Source: CALUOB01 sp944322305 (GTDB lineage: Bacteria > Actinomycetota > Coriobacteriia > Coriobacteriales > Coriobacteriaceae). Taken from it: DNA of 64,000 nt. The stretch spans positions 1,240,001-1,304,000 of the forward strand of contig OZ007031.1 in NCBI GenBank assembly GCA_963931605.1, given 5' to 3'. The notes beneath the pieces were generated by a model that was given only the letters and a program-made list of their open reading frames with translations, was not told where the DNA came from and made no database searches. Made by a program: the position numbers and the translations under genes. This document shows, one piece after another, positions 18,803 through 27,377 of the stretch; the first letter of the stretch is position 1, and each line of letters starts with the position of its first letter.

Positions 18803-20533
18803 ATGTTCAAGCTGAGACGCTATCTGGCCGGCCGCTACGCCGAATGCGTGCTGGCCCCGCTGTTCAAGATGCTGGAGGCGCTGCTCCAGCTCATCGTTCC
18901 CCTGGTGATGGCCCAGGTCATCGACGTGGGGATTGCCAAGGGCGACGGCCCCTACGTGCTCGCGCACGGCGCGGTGCTCGTGGCCATGGGGGTCTTCGCG
19001 TGGGTGGTGGCGGTTATCGCCCAGTACTTCAGCTCGAAGCTGGCCGCCGCCTTCGGCACGGCGCTGCGCGACGACCTCTTCCGCCACGTGCTCAGCCTCT
19101 CCCGCGAGGACGTTGACCGCATCGGCCGCGCCACGCTCGTCACGCGCATCACCAACGACTCCCAGCAGGTCCAAGACGGCCTCAACATGTTCTTCCGCCT
19201 CATCCTGCGCTCCCCCATGGTCACCTTCGGCACCGTGGTGGCCGCCTTTATCGTAGACGGCGTGGAGGGCGCGACGCTTTTGGTGGCGGTTATCGTCTCT
19301 ATGGCGATCGTGCTCACCTTCATGCGGCTCACCACCGAGCGCTACCGCGCCATCCAGCGCGGCCTGGACGACGTACTGCTCAAGACGTCCGAAAACCTCG
19401 AGGGCGTGCGCGTGCTGCGCGCCTTCCGCCGCGAGGACGCCGAGCGCGCGGGCTTTGCCCAGGCCGCGGGAACCGTGGCGCGCCGCCAGGTTTCAACCGG
19501 CGACCTCTCCGCGCTCATCAACCCGCTCACCTACACCGCCATCAACTGCGGCCTCATCGCGCTGCTGTGGTTCGGCGGCTTCCAGGTGAACGTGGGCAAC
19601 CTCACGCAGGGCCAGCTCGTGGCGCTCGTGAGCTACGTGAGCCAGGCGCTGGGCGAGCTGCTCAAGCTCTCGAACCTCATCGTGCTGCTCTCCAAGGCCT
19701 CGGCCTGCGCCAAGCGCATCAACGAGATCTTCGCCACCGCCCCGTCCATGAAGGACGGCACGCAGCAGGCCGCGTTCGCGGCGGGTGCGCCGGCGGTGGC
19801 CTTCGAAAACGTGAGCTTCGCCTACCCGGGCGCCGCCGGCAACGCGCTGGACAGCGTGAGCTTCTCGCTTGAGCCGGGCGCCACCCTCGGCGTCATCGGC
19901 GGCACGGGCTCGGGCAAGACCACGCTGGCCAACCTGGTGATGCGCTTTTACGACGTCACCGCGGGCGTGGTGCGCGTGGGAGGCTCAGACGTGCGCACGC
20001 TCACGCGGCGCTCGCTCAGGCGCGCCGTTTCGCTGGTGGAGCAGGGCACCGTGCTGTTCTCGGGCACCGTTGCCTCCAACCTGCGCTGGGGCAACTCCGA
20101 CGCGGGCGAGAAGGACATGGCCGCGGCGCTGGCAACCGCCCAGGCCGCCGGCGTCGTGGCGGGCAAGGAGGGCGGCCTCAGTGCCGGCGTCGACCAGTTT
20201 GGACGCAACTTCTCGGGCGGGCAGCGGCAGCGCCTGGCCATAGCGCGCACGCTGGCGCGCCGGCCGCGGGTGCTCGTGCTTGACGACGCGTCCTCGGCGC
20301 TCGACTTCGCCACCGACGCGGCCCTGCGCCGTGCCATCCACCGCGACTGCGCGAACACCGCCGTCATCACCATCTCGCAGCGCGTCACGGCGGTGCGCCA
20401 GGCCGACCAGATCCTCGTGCTGGACGGCGGGCGCCAGGTTGGCCTGGGCACGCACGAGGAGCTGCTGGCGAGCTGCCCGGTGTACCAGGAGATCTGCGCA
20501 AGCCAGCTGACCGAAGAGGAGGTGGCGCGATGA
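18803..20533 (+). CDS. Heterodimeric ABC exporter, subunit with degenerate ATP site
   Basis: A 576-residue half-transporter with six transmembrane helices (~1-310) and a C-terminal nucleotide-binding domain. It shows Walker A GGTGSGKTT, signature NFSGGQRQRL and Walker B VLVLDDASSALD. The catalytic Glu after Walker B is replaced by Asp, typical of the degenerate site in heterodimeric exporters such as BmrCD/EfrCD/TM287-288. ATG 18803 is preferred over GTG 18770. Its last bases overlap the next gene's ATG. Substrate is unknown; multidrug or lipid efflux is likely by family. Confidence 0.93.
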   Translation: MFKLRRYLAGRYAECVLAPLFKMLEALLQLIVPLVMAQVIDVGIAKGDGPYVLAHGAVLVAMGVFAWVVAVIAQYFSSKLAAAFGTALRDDLFRHVLSLSREDVDRIGRATLVTRITNDSQQVQDGLNMFFRLILRSPMVTFGTVVAAFIVDGVEGATLLVAVIVSMAIVLTFMRLTTERYRAIQRGLDDVLLKTSENLEGVRVLRAFRREDAERAGFAQAAGTVARRQVSTGDLSALINPLTYTAINCGLIALLWFGGFQVNVGNLTQGQLVALVSYVSQALGELLKLSNLIVLLSKASACAKRINEIFATAPSMKDGTQQAAFAAGAPAVAFENVSFAYPGAAGNALDSVSFSLEPGATLGVIGGTGSGKTTLANLVMRFYDVTAGVVRVGGSDVRTLTRRSLRRAVSLVEQGTVLFSGTVASNLRWGNSDAGEKDMAAALATAQAAGVVAGKEGGLSAGVDQFGRNFSGGQRQRLAIARTLARRPRVLVLDDASSALDFATDAALRRAIHRDCANTAVITISQRVTAVRQADQILVLDGGRQVGLGTHEELLASCPVYQEICASQLTEEEVAR

Positions 20534-22323
20534 GCGGCACGAACGGAGCGGCAACGCGCGCGCAGGAAGGCGCGCGCCGCAACCAGGCCAAAGACGCCAC
20601 CGTGCGCCGCATGGTGGCGCTGTTTGCCGGGCGCCCGGCGGCCGTGGCGGCGGCCGCGGTTCTCGCCGTGGCCGTGGTGGTGGGCACGCTGCTTTTGCCG
20701 GTGCTCGCCGGGCAGGCGGTCGACTGCGTGGTGGGCCCGGGCCAGGTGGACTTTGAGGGGCTGGCGCGCAAGCTCGCGCTTATCGGCCTCACGCTGGCGT
20801 TCACAGCCGTCACGCAGTGGGGGCTCACGGCGCTCACCAACCGCCTGGCCTTTGACGCGGTGCGCGACCTGCGCGAGCGCGCGTTCAGCCACCTGCAAAG
20901 GCTCCCGCTCTCTTATATAGATAGCCACGGCCACGGCGACCTGGTGAGCCGCATCGTCACCGACGCCGACCAGCTCACTAACGGCATGCTCATGGCCTTT
21001 CAGCAGCTGCCCACGGGGCTGCTCACCATCGTGGTGACGCTGGGGTTCATGCTTGCGCTGAACCCCTCCATCGCCGCCGTGGTGGCGCTGCTCACGCCCA
21101 TCTCCATCTTCACGGCGCGCTTCATCGCCACCCACAGCGCCAGACACTTCACCGGCCAGACGCGCCTGCGCGGCGAGCTCACCGCCCTTACCGAGGAGAT
21201 GATCGGCGGCATCTCGTGCGTGGAGACCTTCGACATGGCCGACGACGTAGCCGTGACCTTTGCCAACCTGGACGCCGAGCTGGGGCAGGAGAGCTTCAAG
21301 GCGGTGTTCTTCTCGTCGCTGGTGAACCCCACCACGCGCTTTGCCAACGCGCTGGTATACGCCGCCGTCGGCATCTTCGGCGCGTTCGTGGCGATGGCGG
21401 GCGGCATCACCGTGGGCGGGCTCTCGGCGTTTCTGGGCTACGCCGACCAGTACGCCAAGCCGTTCAACGACATCTCGGGCGTGGTGACCGAGCTGCAGAA
21501 CTCCGTGGCGTGCGCGCGGCGGCTCTTCAGCCTGATCGACGTGCCGGCCGAGGAGCCCGACGCCCCGGACGCGGAGGTGCTTTCCCAGCCGCGCGGCGCG
21601 GTGGCGCTTTCGCACGTGGCGTTTGGATACAAGCCCGACCGCCTGGTGCTCTCCGACGTGGACCTGGCGGTGCGCCCGGGCCAGCGCATCGCGCTGGTGG
21701 GCGAGACGGGCTGCGGCAAGACCACGCTCATCAACCTGCTCATGCGCTTTTACGACGTGAACGCCGGCTCGGTGTCCGTTGACGGGCGCGACGTGCGCGC
21801 CTGGACGCGCGCGAGCCTGCGCAGCGCCTGGGGCATGGTGCTGCAGGACACGTGGGTGCGGCGCGCCACCGTGCGCGAGAACATCGCGATGGGACGTCCC
21901 GACGCCACGCTCGAAGAGGTGCGGGCGGCCGCGCGCGAGGCCTACGCCGACGAGTTCATCTGCCGCCTGCCTCAGGGCTACGACACGGTGCTGGACGGGT
22001 CGACCTCGCTTTCCGCAGGTCAGCGGCAGCTGCTGTGCATTGCGCGCGTGATGCTGGCGCGGCCGGCGATGCTGATTCTGGACGAGGCCACGAGCAACAT
22101 CGACACGCGCACCGAGCTGCTGGTACAGCGCGCGTTCGCGCGGCTGATGGAGGGGCGCACGAGCTTTGTGGTGGCGCACCGACTGTCTACGATCCGCGAC
22201 GCCGACCTGATCTGCGTGGTGGCCGACGGCACAATTGCCGAGCGCGGCACCCACGAGGAGCTGCTGGACGCCGGCGGGCGCTACCGCGCCATCTACGAGG
22301 CGCAGTTCGCCCCGACGGAGTAG
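20530..22323 (+). CDS. Heterodimeric ABC exporter, catalytic subunit
   Basis: A 597-residue partner half-transporter whose ATG overlaps the previous stop (ATGA). Six transmembrane helices precede an ATPase domain with Walker A GETGCGKTT, signature SLSAGQRQLL and Walker B AMLILDEATSNID, carrying the intact catalytic Glu. One intact and one degenerate Walker B predict one competent and one impaired ATP site. A 17-bp perfect hairpin follows the gene. Confidence 0.94.
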   Translation: MSGTNGAATRAQEGARRNQAKDATVRRMVALFAGRPAAVAAAAVLAVAVVVGTLLLPVLAGQAVDCVVGPGQVDFEGLARKLALIGLTLAFTAVTQWGLTALTNRLAFDAVRDLRERAFSHLQRLPLSYIDSHGHGDLVSRIVTDADQLTNGMLMAFQQLPTGLLTIVVTLGFMLALNPSIAAVVALLTPISIFTARFIATHSARHFTGQTRLRGELTALTEEMIGGISCVETFDMADDVAVTFANLDAELGQESFKAVFFSSLVNPTTRFANALVYAAVGIFGAFVAMAGGITVGGLSAFLGYADQYAKPFNDISGVVTELQNSVACARRLFSLIDVPAEEPDAPDAEVLSQPRGAVALSHVAFGYKPDRLVLSDVDLAVRPGQRIALVGETGCGKTTLINLLMRFYDVNAGSVSVDGRDVRAWTRASLRSAWGMVLQDTWVRRATVRENIAMGRPDATLEEVRAAAREAYADEFICRLPQGYDTVLDGSTSLSAGQRQLLCIARVMLARPAMLILDEATSNIDTRTELLVQRAFARLMEGRTSFVVAHRLSTIRDADLICVVADGTIAERGTHEELLDAGGRYRAIYEAQFAPTE

Positions 22324-22328
22324 CGGAG

Positions 22329-22371
22329 GCGCTTGCGCCAAATTAGGCCGCGCTTAATTTGGCGCAAGCGC
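22329..22371. terminator. Bidirectional hairpin between convergent genes
   Basis: A perfect 17-bp inverted repeat (GCGCTTGCGCCAAATTA and complement) with a 9-base loop begins six bases after the exporter stop codon. It lacks a long T-run but its AT-rich inner arms and position indicate termination. Confidence 0.7.
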
Positions 22372-22384
22372 GCCAGATCTGAGG

Positions 22385-22455
22385 CAGTTGGTCGCTCGGG
22401 CGACACGTAGTTCTCGATTTCCCGCGAGTTAGATGTCGCCAAAGCGACCGACCGC
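22385..22455. repeat. Family A repeat, locus 2 (minimal mirror pair)
   Basis: One forward unit (GTTGGTCGCTCGGGCGACACGTAG begins at 22387; only its first nine bases are strongly conserved), a central dyad-like block at 22409-22430 (AGTTCTCG...CGCGAGTT) and one reverse unit ending GCGACCGACCG. It is the smallest example of the mirrored design and sits between the exporter and phosphatase 3' ends. Confidence 0.65.
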
Positions 22456-22458
22456 TGC

Positions 22459-23046
22459 CTAGATGTCAAACTTGCGGATAACCTCTTCCAGCGCGAAGCG
22501 GCCGTCTTCGAAGCGGTAGACGCAGGTGGTACCGTTGCCCCAACCCTTGGCCAGCTCCTCGGTGGGATCTTGCAGCGCCCGCAGGAAGTTGAACGTGGCG
22601 CCGCTGTGCGAGACCGCCAGCACGCACTCGTGCCCCGGCCGCTCCATGATCTGCGTGAGCGCCGCAAGCATGCGGTCGCGCACGGTGTCGGATGACTCGC
22701 CGCCAAACTGCAGGTAGTACGTCACGCACTCCTCGGGCGTGGCGCAGTTGAGGAACTCGGGACAGCCCTCGAGGCGGCCGTAGTTCATCTCCTTGAGATC
22801 ACGCAGACGCTCGTACGGCAGCGCGGCACCCATGGCGTCGAGCACCAGCTCGAGCGTGTCGCTTGCGCGCTCGGACGTTGAGCAGTAAGCGTGGTCGAAG
22901 GTTACTCCGCGGGCGCGCAGGTAACGCCCGGCGGCGCGCGCCTGCTCACGGCCGTGATCAGTCAGCGGAGAGTCGCACCACCCCTGGATGCGCTTCTCCA
23001 CGTTAAAGAGCGTCTCGCCGTGACGCATGAGGTACAGACGTTTCAT
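22459..23046 (-). CDS. Histidine phosphatase (phosphoglycerate mutase-like)
   Basis: A 195-residue protein starting MKRLYLMRHGETLFN, with the RHG catalytic His near position 9, a second catalytic His in AVSHSGATFNFL and the family acid region in GESSDTVRDRM. The fold transfers phosphate through a phospho-His. Monomeric members include cobalamin-pathway (CobC), broad-specificity and cofactor-dependent mutases; the substrate cannot be set here. No cobalamin genes are nearby. Repeats of families A and B flank it. Confidence 0.9.
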   Translation of the reverse strand: MKRLYLMRHGETLFNVEKRIQGWCDSPLTDHGREQARAAGRYLRARGVTFDHAYCSTSERASDTLELVLDAMGAALPYERLRDLKEMNYGRLEGCPEFLNCATPEECVTYYLQFGGESSDTVRDRMLAALTQIMERPGHECVLAVSHSGATFNFLRALQDPTEELAKGWGNGTTCVYRFEDGRFALEEVIRKFDI

Positions 23047-23205
23047 TGGCGATTCCCCCTTCAAGCCGCTGCCCCCTTGCGCAGCGCAGCACACAGTCTC
23101 GGCTTCTTCCCCCATTGAATGACGTTGCACCGACCATGTCCAATACCTCTTTTGCAAGCACCTGCATACGCCCGAGGCATGGGGCGGACGGAGGCGGGCC
23201 CAAAG

Positions 23206-23470
23206 CATCCTCCGTATGCGTTTTGTTTCAGCTGCGGGATTGCGCGCGCGTTTTGTATCAGCTGGCCCGTTCCGCATGCACTTTGTATCAGCTGCGCGGT
23301 TCCGCATGCACTTTGTATCAGCTAACGGCCGTTTTTGGCTTGCAGCTAATACGGAAGACATGCGGAACGTGATGGCTGATACGGAATGCACGCGAAACGC
23401 GCTGTCGATACAAAAGGCGTGCGGAACGTGCTGGCTGATACAAAGTACATGCGGAACGGGGCCCGCCCAC
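23206..23470. repeat. Family B repeat array, locus 1 (4 forward and 4 reverse units)
   Basis: Four 30-bp units (best copies start GTTCCGCATGCACTTTG and end TATCAGCTGCGCG) run forward, then a short GCC-GTTTTT-GGC hairpin (~23326), then four units in reverse complement ending ATGCGGAAC. Unit lengths are 29-30 bp. The array fills the 560-bp gap between the divergent phosphatase and metallo-hydrolase genes. Family B resembles family A in design but not in sequence. Confidence 0.85.
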
Positions 23471-23607
23471 ACAAACGCATAAACAACAGCCATGCCTTTT
23501 TGCTAAGAATACTGATCTGGAATAAGTATTGGACATGATATCCCACGCGTCATACCTTACTTACCAAGCATAGAAGACGCAGCGCAAGCTACAGGCAAGG
23601 AGACGTC

Positions 23608-24522
23608 ATGGCAGAGAACGGAACCGTAGCGCACCTGCAGGACCGCAACGCAGCGGAGGCGGCACCCGCAACCGCGACCGCATACGACCCCGCAGCAACC
23701 GTAGCCACCAACAACCGTGGGCAAGCGGCGCCCACCGGCATCGTCGCCATGGAGGCAGACGCGCTCGCTCCCCGCACAGACACCGCCGTGTGGTGGCTCG
23801 GCGGGGCAGGGTTCCTCGTTAACGCGCGCGGCACCACGGTAATGGTGGACCCGGTGCTGGGCGGCTTCGACATGCCGGTGCTCTTTGACGCGCCGCTGGC
23901 GCCCGAAGACGTCCCCAGCCTGGACGCGCTTCTCGTCACCCATATAGACAACGACCACTTCAGCCGTCTGACCTGCAAAAACCTCATGCATGTGTGCCGC
24001 AGCTACCACGCGCCGGCCTACGTGGCCGAAGTTATGCGCGCCGAAGGGCTCGCGGGCCGAGGTCACGGCATCGACGAGGCGTTCACCGTCCGCGGTGCCG
24101 CCGAGAACGCAGCCGAGATAACCGCGCGCCTCACGCCGGCGCTGCACACCTGGCAAAACGAATCAAAGAAGTGGGGCTACCGCGTGTGGCAGCGCGAGGA
24201 CTACTGCGGGTACTGGCTGGACACCCCGGACGGCTCCATCTGGCTGCCAGGTGACTCGAAGCTCCTCCCCGAGCAGCTTGAGATGCCCGAACCCAACCTC
24301 ATCATGCTGGACTTCTCGGATAACGAATGGCACATCACCTTTGACGGCGCAGTCAAGCTCGCCAACGCCTACCCGCACGCACGGCTGCTGTGCATCCACT
24401 GGGGCACGGTCGACGCACCGGATTGGAGCACGTTCAACGGCGATCCCCGCGAGCTTGCGCGCCATGTGGTCAACCCCGAGCGCGTTTTGGCGCCGCTCCC
24501 CGGCCAAGCTGTGGTGCTGTAA
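23608..24522 (+). CDS. Metallo-beta-lactamase-fold hydrolase (UlaG-like)
   Basis: A 304-residue protein with a ~45-residue Ala-rich N-terminal extension before the fold begins (TAVWWLGGAGFLV). The metal motif is THIDNDHFS (HxDxDH, ~112-118), with later Asp (PGDSK) and His (CIHWGT) ligands. UlaG-type enzymes hydrolyse lactones, phosphodiesters or amides; the substrate is unknown. AAGGAGAC precedes the ATG. The LysR gene downstream is convergent, so regulation by it is not implied. Confidence 0.85.
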   Translation: MAENGTVAHLQDRNAAEAAPATATAYDPAATVATNNRGQAAPTGIVAMEADALAPRTDTAVWWLGGAGFLVNARGTTVMVDPVLGGFDMPVLFDAPLAPEDVPSLDALLVTHIDNDHFSRLTCKNLMHVCRSYHAPAYVAEVMRAEGLAGRGHGIDEAFTVRGAAENAAEITARLTPALHTWQNESKKWGYRVWQREDYCGYWLDTPDGSIWLPGDSKLLPEQLEMPEPNLIMLDFSDNEWHITFDGAVKLANAYPHARLLCIHWGTVDAPDWSTFNGDPRELARHVVNPERVLAPLPGQAVVL

Positions 24523-24603
24523 CCTGCCGCAGGAGCATAGCCACCAGGACGCGCCCGTACCCCGCGCACCGCTTTTCCGCGCAGATCCGTCCGACACGAC
24601 GCC

Positions 24604-25473
24604 TTAGGCGCTCACCATCTCGATAAACGCAGCCGCCGCGGGCCCCAGCACGCGCCCGCGGCGCCATGCCAGAATGCTCTGCTGCGTCCGCGCCGGCTCA
24701 AGCGGCACGAACACGCACCGCTCGCTGCCGCGCACGCCGATAGCGCCGTCCATGCACACCGCCACGCCAACCCCGTGCTCAACGAGCAGCACCGCGTTGG
24801 AAAGCAGGCTGTAAGTTGCCACCACGCGCAGGTCGGGCCGGTGCGGGCCGAACCAGTTCATGATGTTGCCCATGGCCTGTGCGCGGCGCGGCAGGATCAG
24901 CGGCTCGGCGGCAATATCCCCCAACCGCACAAACCCCCGCTCGGCGAGGGCTGAATCGCGTCGCACCAGCACGCCCCAGCGATCTGCCTGCGGCAGCGTT
25001 ACATACCGGTACTCCGAAGTGTCCACGTTGGAGATGAGCAGCGCCAGGTCTATCACGCCGCTTTGGATGTGTTCCTCTATGGTGTCGGTGTAACCGGTGT
25101 GCAGGTCGAAGCGCACCTGCGGGTGCTGGACGAGAAACGCCCCCATGTAGTCGGCGAGCGCGTGGAAGCCCTGGCTCTCCGTGCAACCTAGCGCAACGGT
25201 GCCGGAAAGCTCTGCGCGGCCGCTTGCGAGCTCGCGCTCGGTGCGGTCGGTCAGGTCGACGATCTCCCGCGCGCGGTTGAGCAGGAACCACCCGTCGTCG
25301 GTGAGGCGGATGCCGCGCGCGTCGCGCGTGAACAGCGCGCACCCCACCTCGCGCTCAAGCTCGCGAAGCTGGCGCGACAACGTGGGCTGCGTCACATGCA
25401 GCACCTCGGAGGCGCGCGTGATGCTGCGCTCCTCGGCCACCGCGATGAAATAGCGAAGCACCTGCAGCTTCAT
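24604..25473 (-). CDS. LysR-family transcriptional regulator
   Basis: A 289-residue protein. The N-terminal winged HTH (MKLQVLRYFIAVAEERSITRASEVLHVTQPTLSRQLRELEREVG) is canonical, followed by a periplasmic-binding-like effector domain (~90-289). ATG 25473 is chosen because the HTH starts immediately there; the longer open frame has no ribosome site. It is divergent from the nitroreductase gene, its probable target. Effector unknown. Confidence 0.93.
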   Translation of the reverse strand: MKLQVLRYFIAVAEERSITRASEVLHVTQPTLSRQLRELEREVGCALFTRDARGIRLTDDGWFLLNRAREIVDLTDRTERELASGRAELSGTVALGCTESQGFHALADYMGAFLVQHPQVRFDLHTGYTDTIEEHIQSGVIDLALLISNVDTSEYRYVTLPQADRWGVLVRRDSALAERGFVRLGDIAAEPLILPRRAQAMGNIMNWFGPHRPDLRVVATYSLLSNAVLLVEHGVGVAVCMDGAIGVRGSERCVFVPLEPARTQQSILAWRRGRVLGPAAAAFIEMVSA

Positions 25474-25522
25474 AGGGCCTCCCTTGCAACGTCTCGGTTG
25501 TATCTTATCGCCGCCGAAACGG

Positions 25523-25562
25523 GTTCGTTGGGGACGTGTTCCTTTCAACCCATTTTGGGGCG
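25523..25562. repeat. Family D element, copy 1 (GGGGACGTGTTCC)
   Basis: TTGGGGACGTGTTCCTTTCAACCC lies between the LysR and nitroreductase starts. The copy is bracketed by a 13-bp direct repeat, CGCCGAAACGGGT (25511 and 25560), as if inserted with target duplication. Similar short palindromic elements are known as targets of REP-associated (Y1/RAYT) transposases, but none is encoded here. Confidence 0.75.
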
Positions 25563-25606
25563 CCGAAACGGGTACAACGAGAGCGTCCACGTCAAAGGAG
25601 GAACCT

Positions 25607-26128
25607 ATGAACACGTTGGATGCGCTTATCACCCGCCGCAGCGTCCGCAGCTACCGGCCCGGCCCCGTGCCGGCCGACCTTCTCGACAAGGTCATCGAAG
25701 CCGGCACGTACGCGCCCACGGGCATGGGTCGGCAGTCGCCCATCATCATCGCTGTCACCAACAAGGCGCTGCGCGACAAACTCTCGGCCCTGAACGCGCA
25801 GATCATGGGCACCGACTCCGACCCGTTTTACGGCGCGCCGGCGGTGCTTGTCGTTCTTGCGCAGAAAGACATCCCCACCCACGTGTACGACGGCAGCCTG
25901 GTCATGGGCAACCTCATGAACGCCGCGCACGAGCTGGGGCTGGCAAGCTGCTGGATCCACCGCGCCAAGGAGGAGTTCGAGCTGCCCGAGGGCCGCGCGC
26001 TGCTTGAGGAGCTGGGGCTCGACCCGGACGCCTACGAGGGCATCGGCCACTGCATCCTGGGCTACGCCGCCGGCGACGAGCCCGCGCCCAAGCCGCGTAA
26101 GGACGGTTACGTGTACCGGATCGCGTAA
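25607..26128 (+). CDS. Nitroreductase-family flavoprotein
   Basis: A 173-residue FMN enzyme beginning MNTLDALITRRSVRSYRPGPV, the classic FMN-phosphate-binding N-terminus, with GTYAPTGMGRQSPIIIAV and later GSLVMGNLMNAAHELGLASCWIHRA. Short members reduce nitro compounds, quinones or flavins with NAD(P)H. AAAGGAGG lies 8 bases before ATG. Divergent from the LysR gene, which likely controls it. Confidence 0.94.
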   Translation: MNTLDALITRRSVRSYRPGPVPADLLDKVIEAGTYAPTGMGRQSPIIIAVTNKALRDKLSALNAQIMGTDSDPFYGAPAVLVVLAQKDIPTHVYDGSLVMGNLMNAAHELGLASCWIHRAKEEFELPEGRALLEELGLDPDAYEGIGHCILGYAAGDEPAPKPRKDGYVYRIA

Positions 26129-26220
26129 GAGCCTTTGCGCAGACGGCTGCCCGGGCGGGCGAGAACAACGGCCACAGCCGACCCGCCAGGCAGGCCGTCC
26201 GCGCGGCAGCAACATCACCT

Positions 26221-26278
26221 GCCAAGAACAACGCGCGTCCGCAAGCGCCAAAGCGCTGCGGGCGCGCGTTTGCTTGGC
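26221..26278. terminator. Bidirectional terminator after nitroreductase
   Basis: Nested arms GCCAAG/CTTGGC enclose a ~17-bp near-perfect stem (ACGCGCGTCCGC.../...GCGGGCGCGCGT). It separates the convergent nitroreductase and MBL-fold genes. Confidence 0.7.
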
Positions 26279-26307
26279 CCCGCTTGGGCAACGGGCCGAG
26301 GCGTGCG

Positions 26308-27243
26308 CTACACCTCAGCCTGGGAACCTGCTGCAAGGTAGCGCACGCGGCCGCCCAGCTCGTCGCGCAGGTAGCCGAACGCCTCGAGCCCCGTGCAGTG
26401 GAACGTGTAGTACCGCGTTGCCGGCCGCGCCGCCAGCTCGCGCGCCAACGCACGCGTTGCCTCGGCCGCTTGGGCCTGCCCCGCGCTCGGACTCATGAGG
26501 TGAAAGCCCGCCACCACCGCGTCAAGCGGCGCGCCCGCCAAGCACTCGGCCTCGTCCATGATGTTTAAGATGCCCGCGTGCGCGCACCCCGCCACGAGGA
26601 TATTCCGGTTGTTCTCCTCAACCAACAGACTCTGCTCGTAGGCAAACGCGTCCGGCGCCCAGGTGCCGTCGCGGCGCTCGAGCAGGCGTTTGTTGGACGT
26701 TGCCGCAGGATAGTTGCGGCGCGGCGTGGTGAACAGCGTAAGGCCCGGGGCGATTGCCGCAGGCCCCTCCCCCAGCGCCGTGATGCGCGGGTGCGCCGCC
26801 AGCGCGGGGTCGATCCCGATGGCGTGATGGATCGCCGGCGTGCCCGACGCGTGCTCGGCAAAGGCGCCCGCGCGCACGTACACCGGCGCGGGGTGCGGCG
26901 CAGTGGCCGAGGCTGCGAGAAACGCCGGCAGCCCGCCGCCGTGATCGTAATGCCCGTGGGAGAGAACCGCGCAGTCAACGTCCGCCACGCTAACGCCCAG
27001 CGTGCGTGCGTTGTCGAAAAACGCGTCGTCGGGGCCCATGTCGAACAGGACGCGGCGCGGAGCGGCGGGCGCGGGGGCTGGGGCAGTCGTCGCCGGCTGG
27101 ACCGGCGCAAGCGGGACCAGCGACGGAACAGCCGCAGCGGGACCAGCCGCCGACGGAGCCACCTCGAGCAGCAAGCTCAAGCCATGCCGTGCCGCAAACC
27201 GGCTCGAAGGCGTGCAGTTCTCCATCAGCACCGTAACGCGCAT
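26308..27243 (-). CDS. MBL-fold metal-dependent hydrolase (beta-lactamase superfamily II)
   Basis: A 311-residue protein. The metal motif is LSHGHYDHGGG (HxHxDH), with later His ligands in CAHAGILNI and a C-terminal TFHCTG. Start MRVTVLMENCTPSS matches the family that includes the methanogen ribofuranosyl-aminobenzene phosphate synthase homologue; here the role is probably generic phosphodiester or thioester hydrolysis. An Ala/Pro-rich insert (~36-66) interrupts the N-terminal sheet, a feature also seen in other proteins of this window. Confidence 0.85.
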   Translation of the reverse strand: MRVTVLMENCTPSSRFAARHGLSLLLEVAPSAAGPAAAVPSLVPLAPVQPATTAPAPAPAAPRRVLFDMGPDDAFFDNARTLGVSVADVDCAVLSHGHYDHGGGLPAFLAASATAPHPAPVYVRAGAFAEHASGTPAIHHAIGIDPALAAHPRITALGEGPAAIAPGLTLFTTPRRNYPAATSNKRLLERRDGTWAPDAFAYEQSLLVEENNRNILVAGCAHAGILNIMDEAECLAGAPLDAVVAGFHLMSPSAGQAQAAEATRALARELAARPATRYYTFHCTGLEAFGYLRDELGGRVRYLAAGSQAEV

Positions 27244-27377
27244 GGCCCCTCCCCGCTTGCAGGACGTTGTCTCCGCATCCATTGTATCGGGATGGATAGA
27301 AGGAAAAGCTGCAGAGGTCGGAACGTAGGCCGGATACGCTAACAGCAGCCAACCGGCGGCAGAGCCTCGACCCTTAG

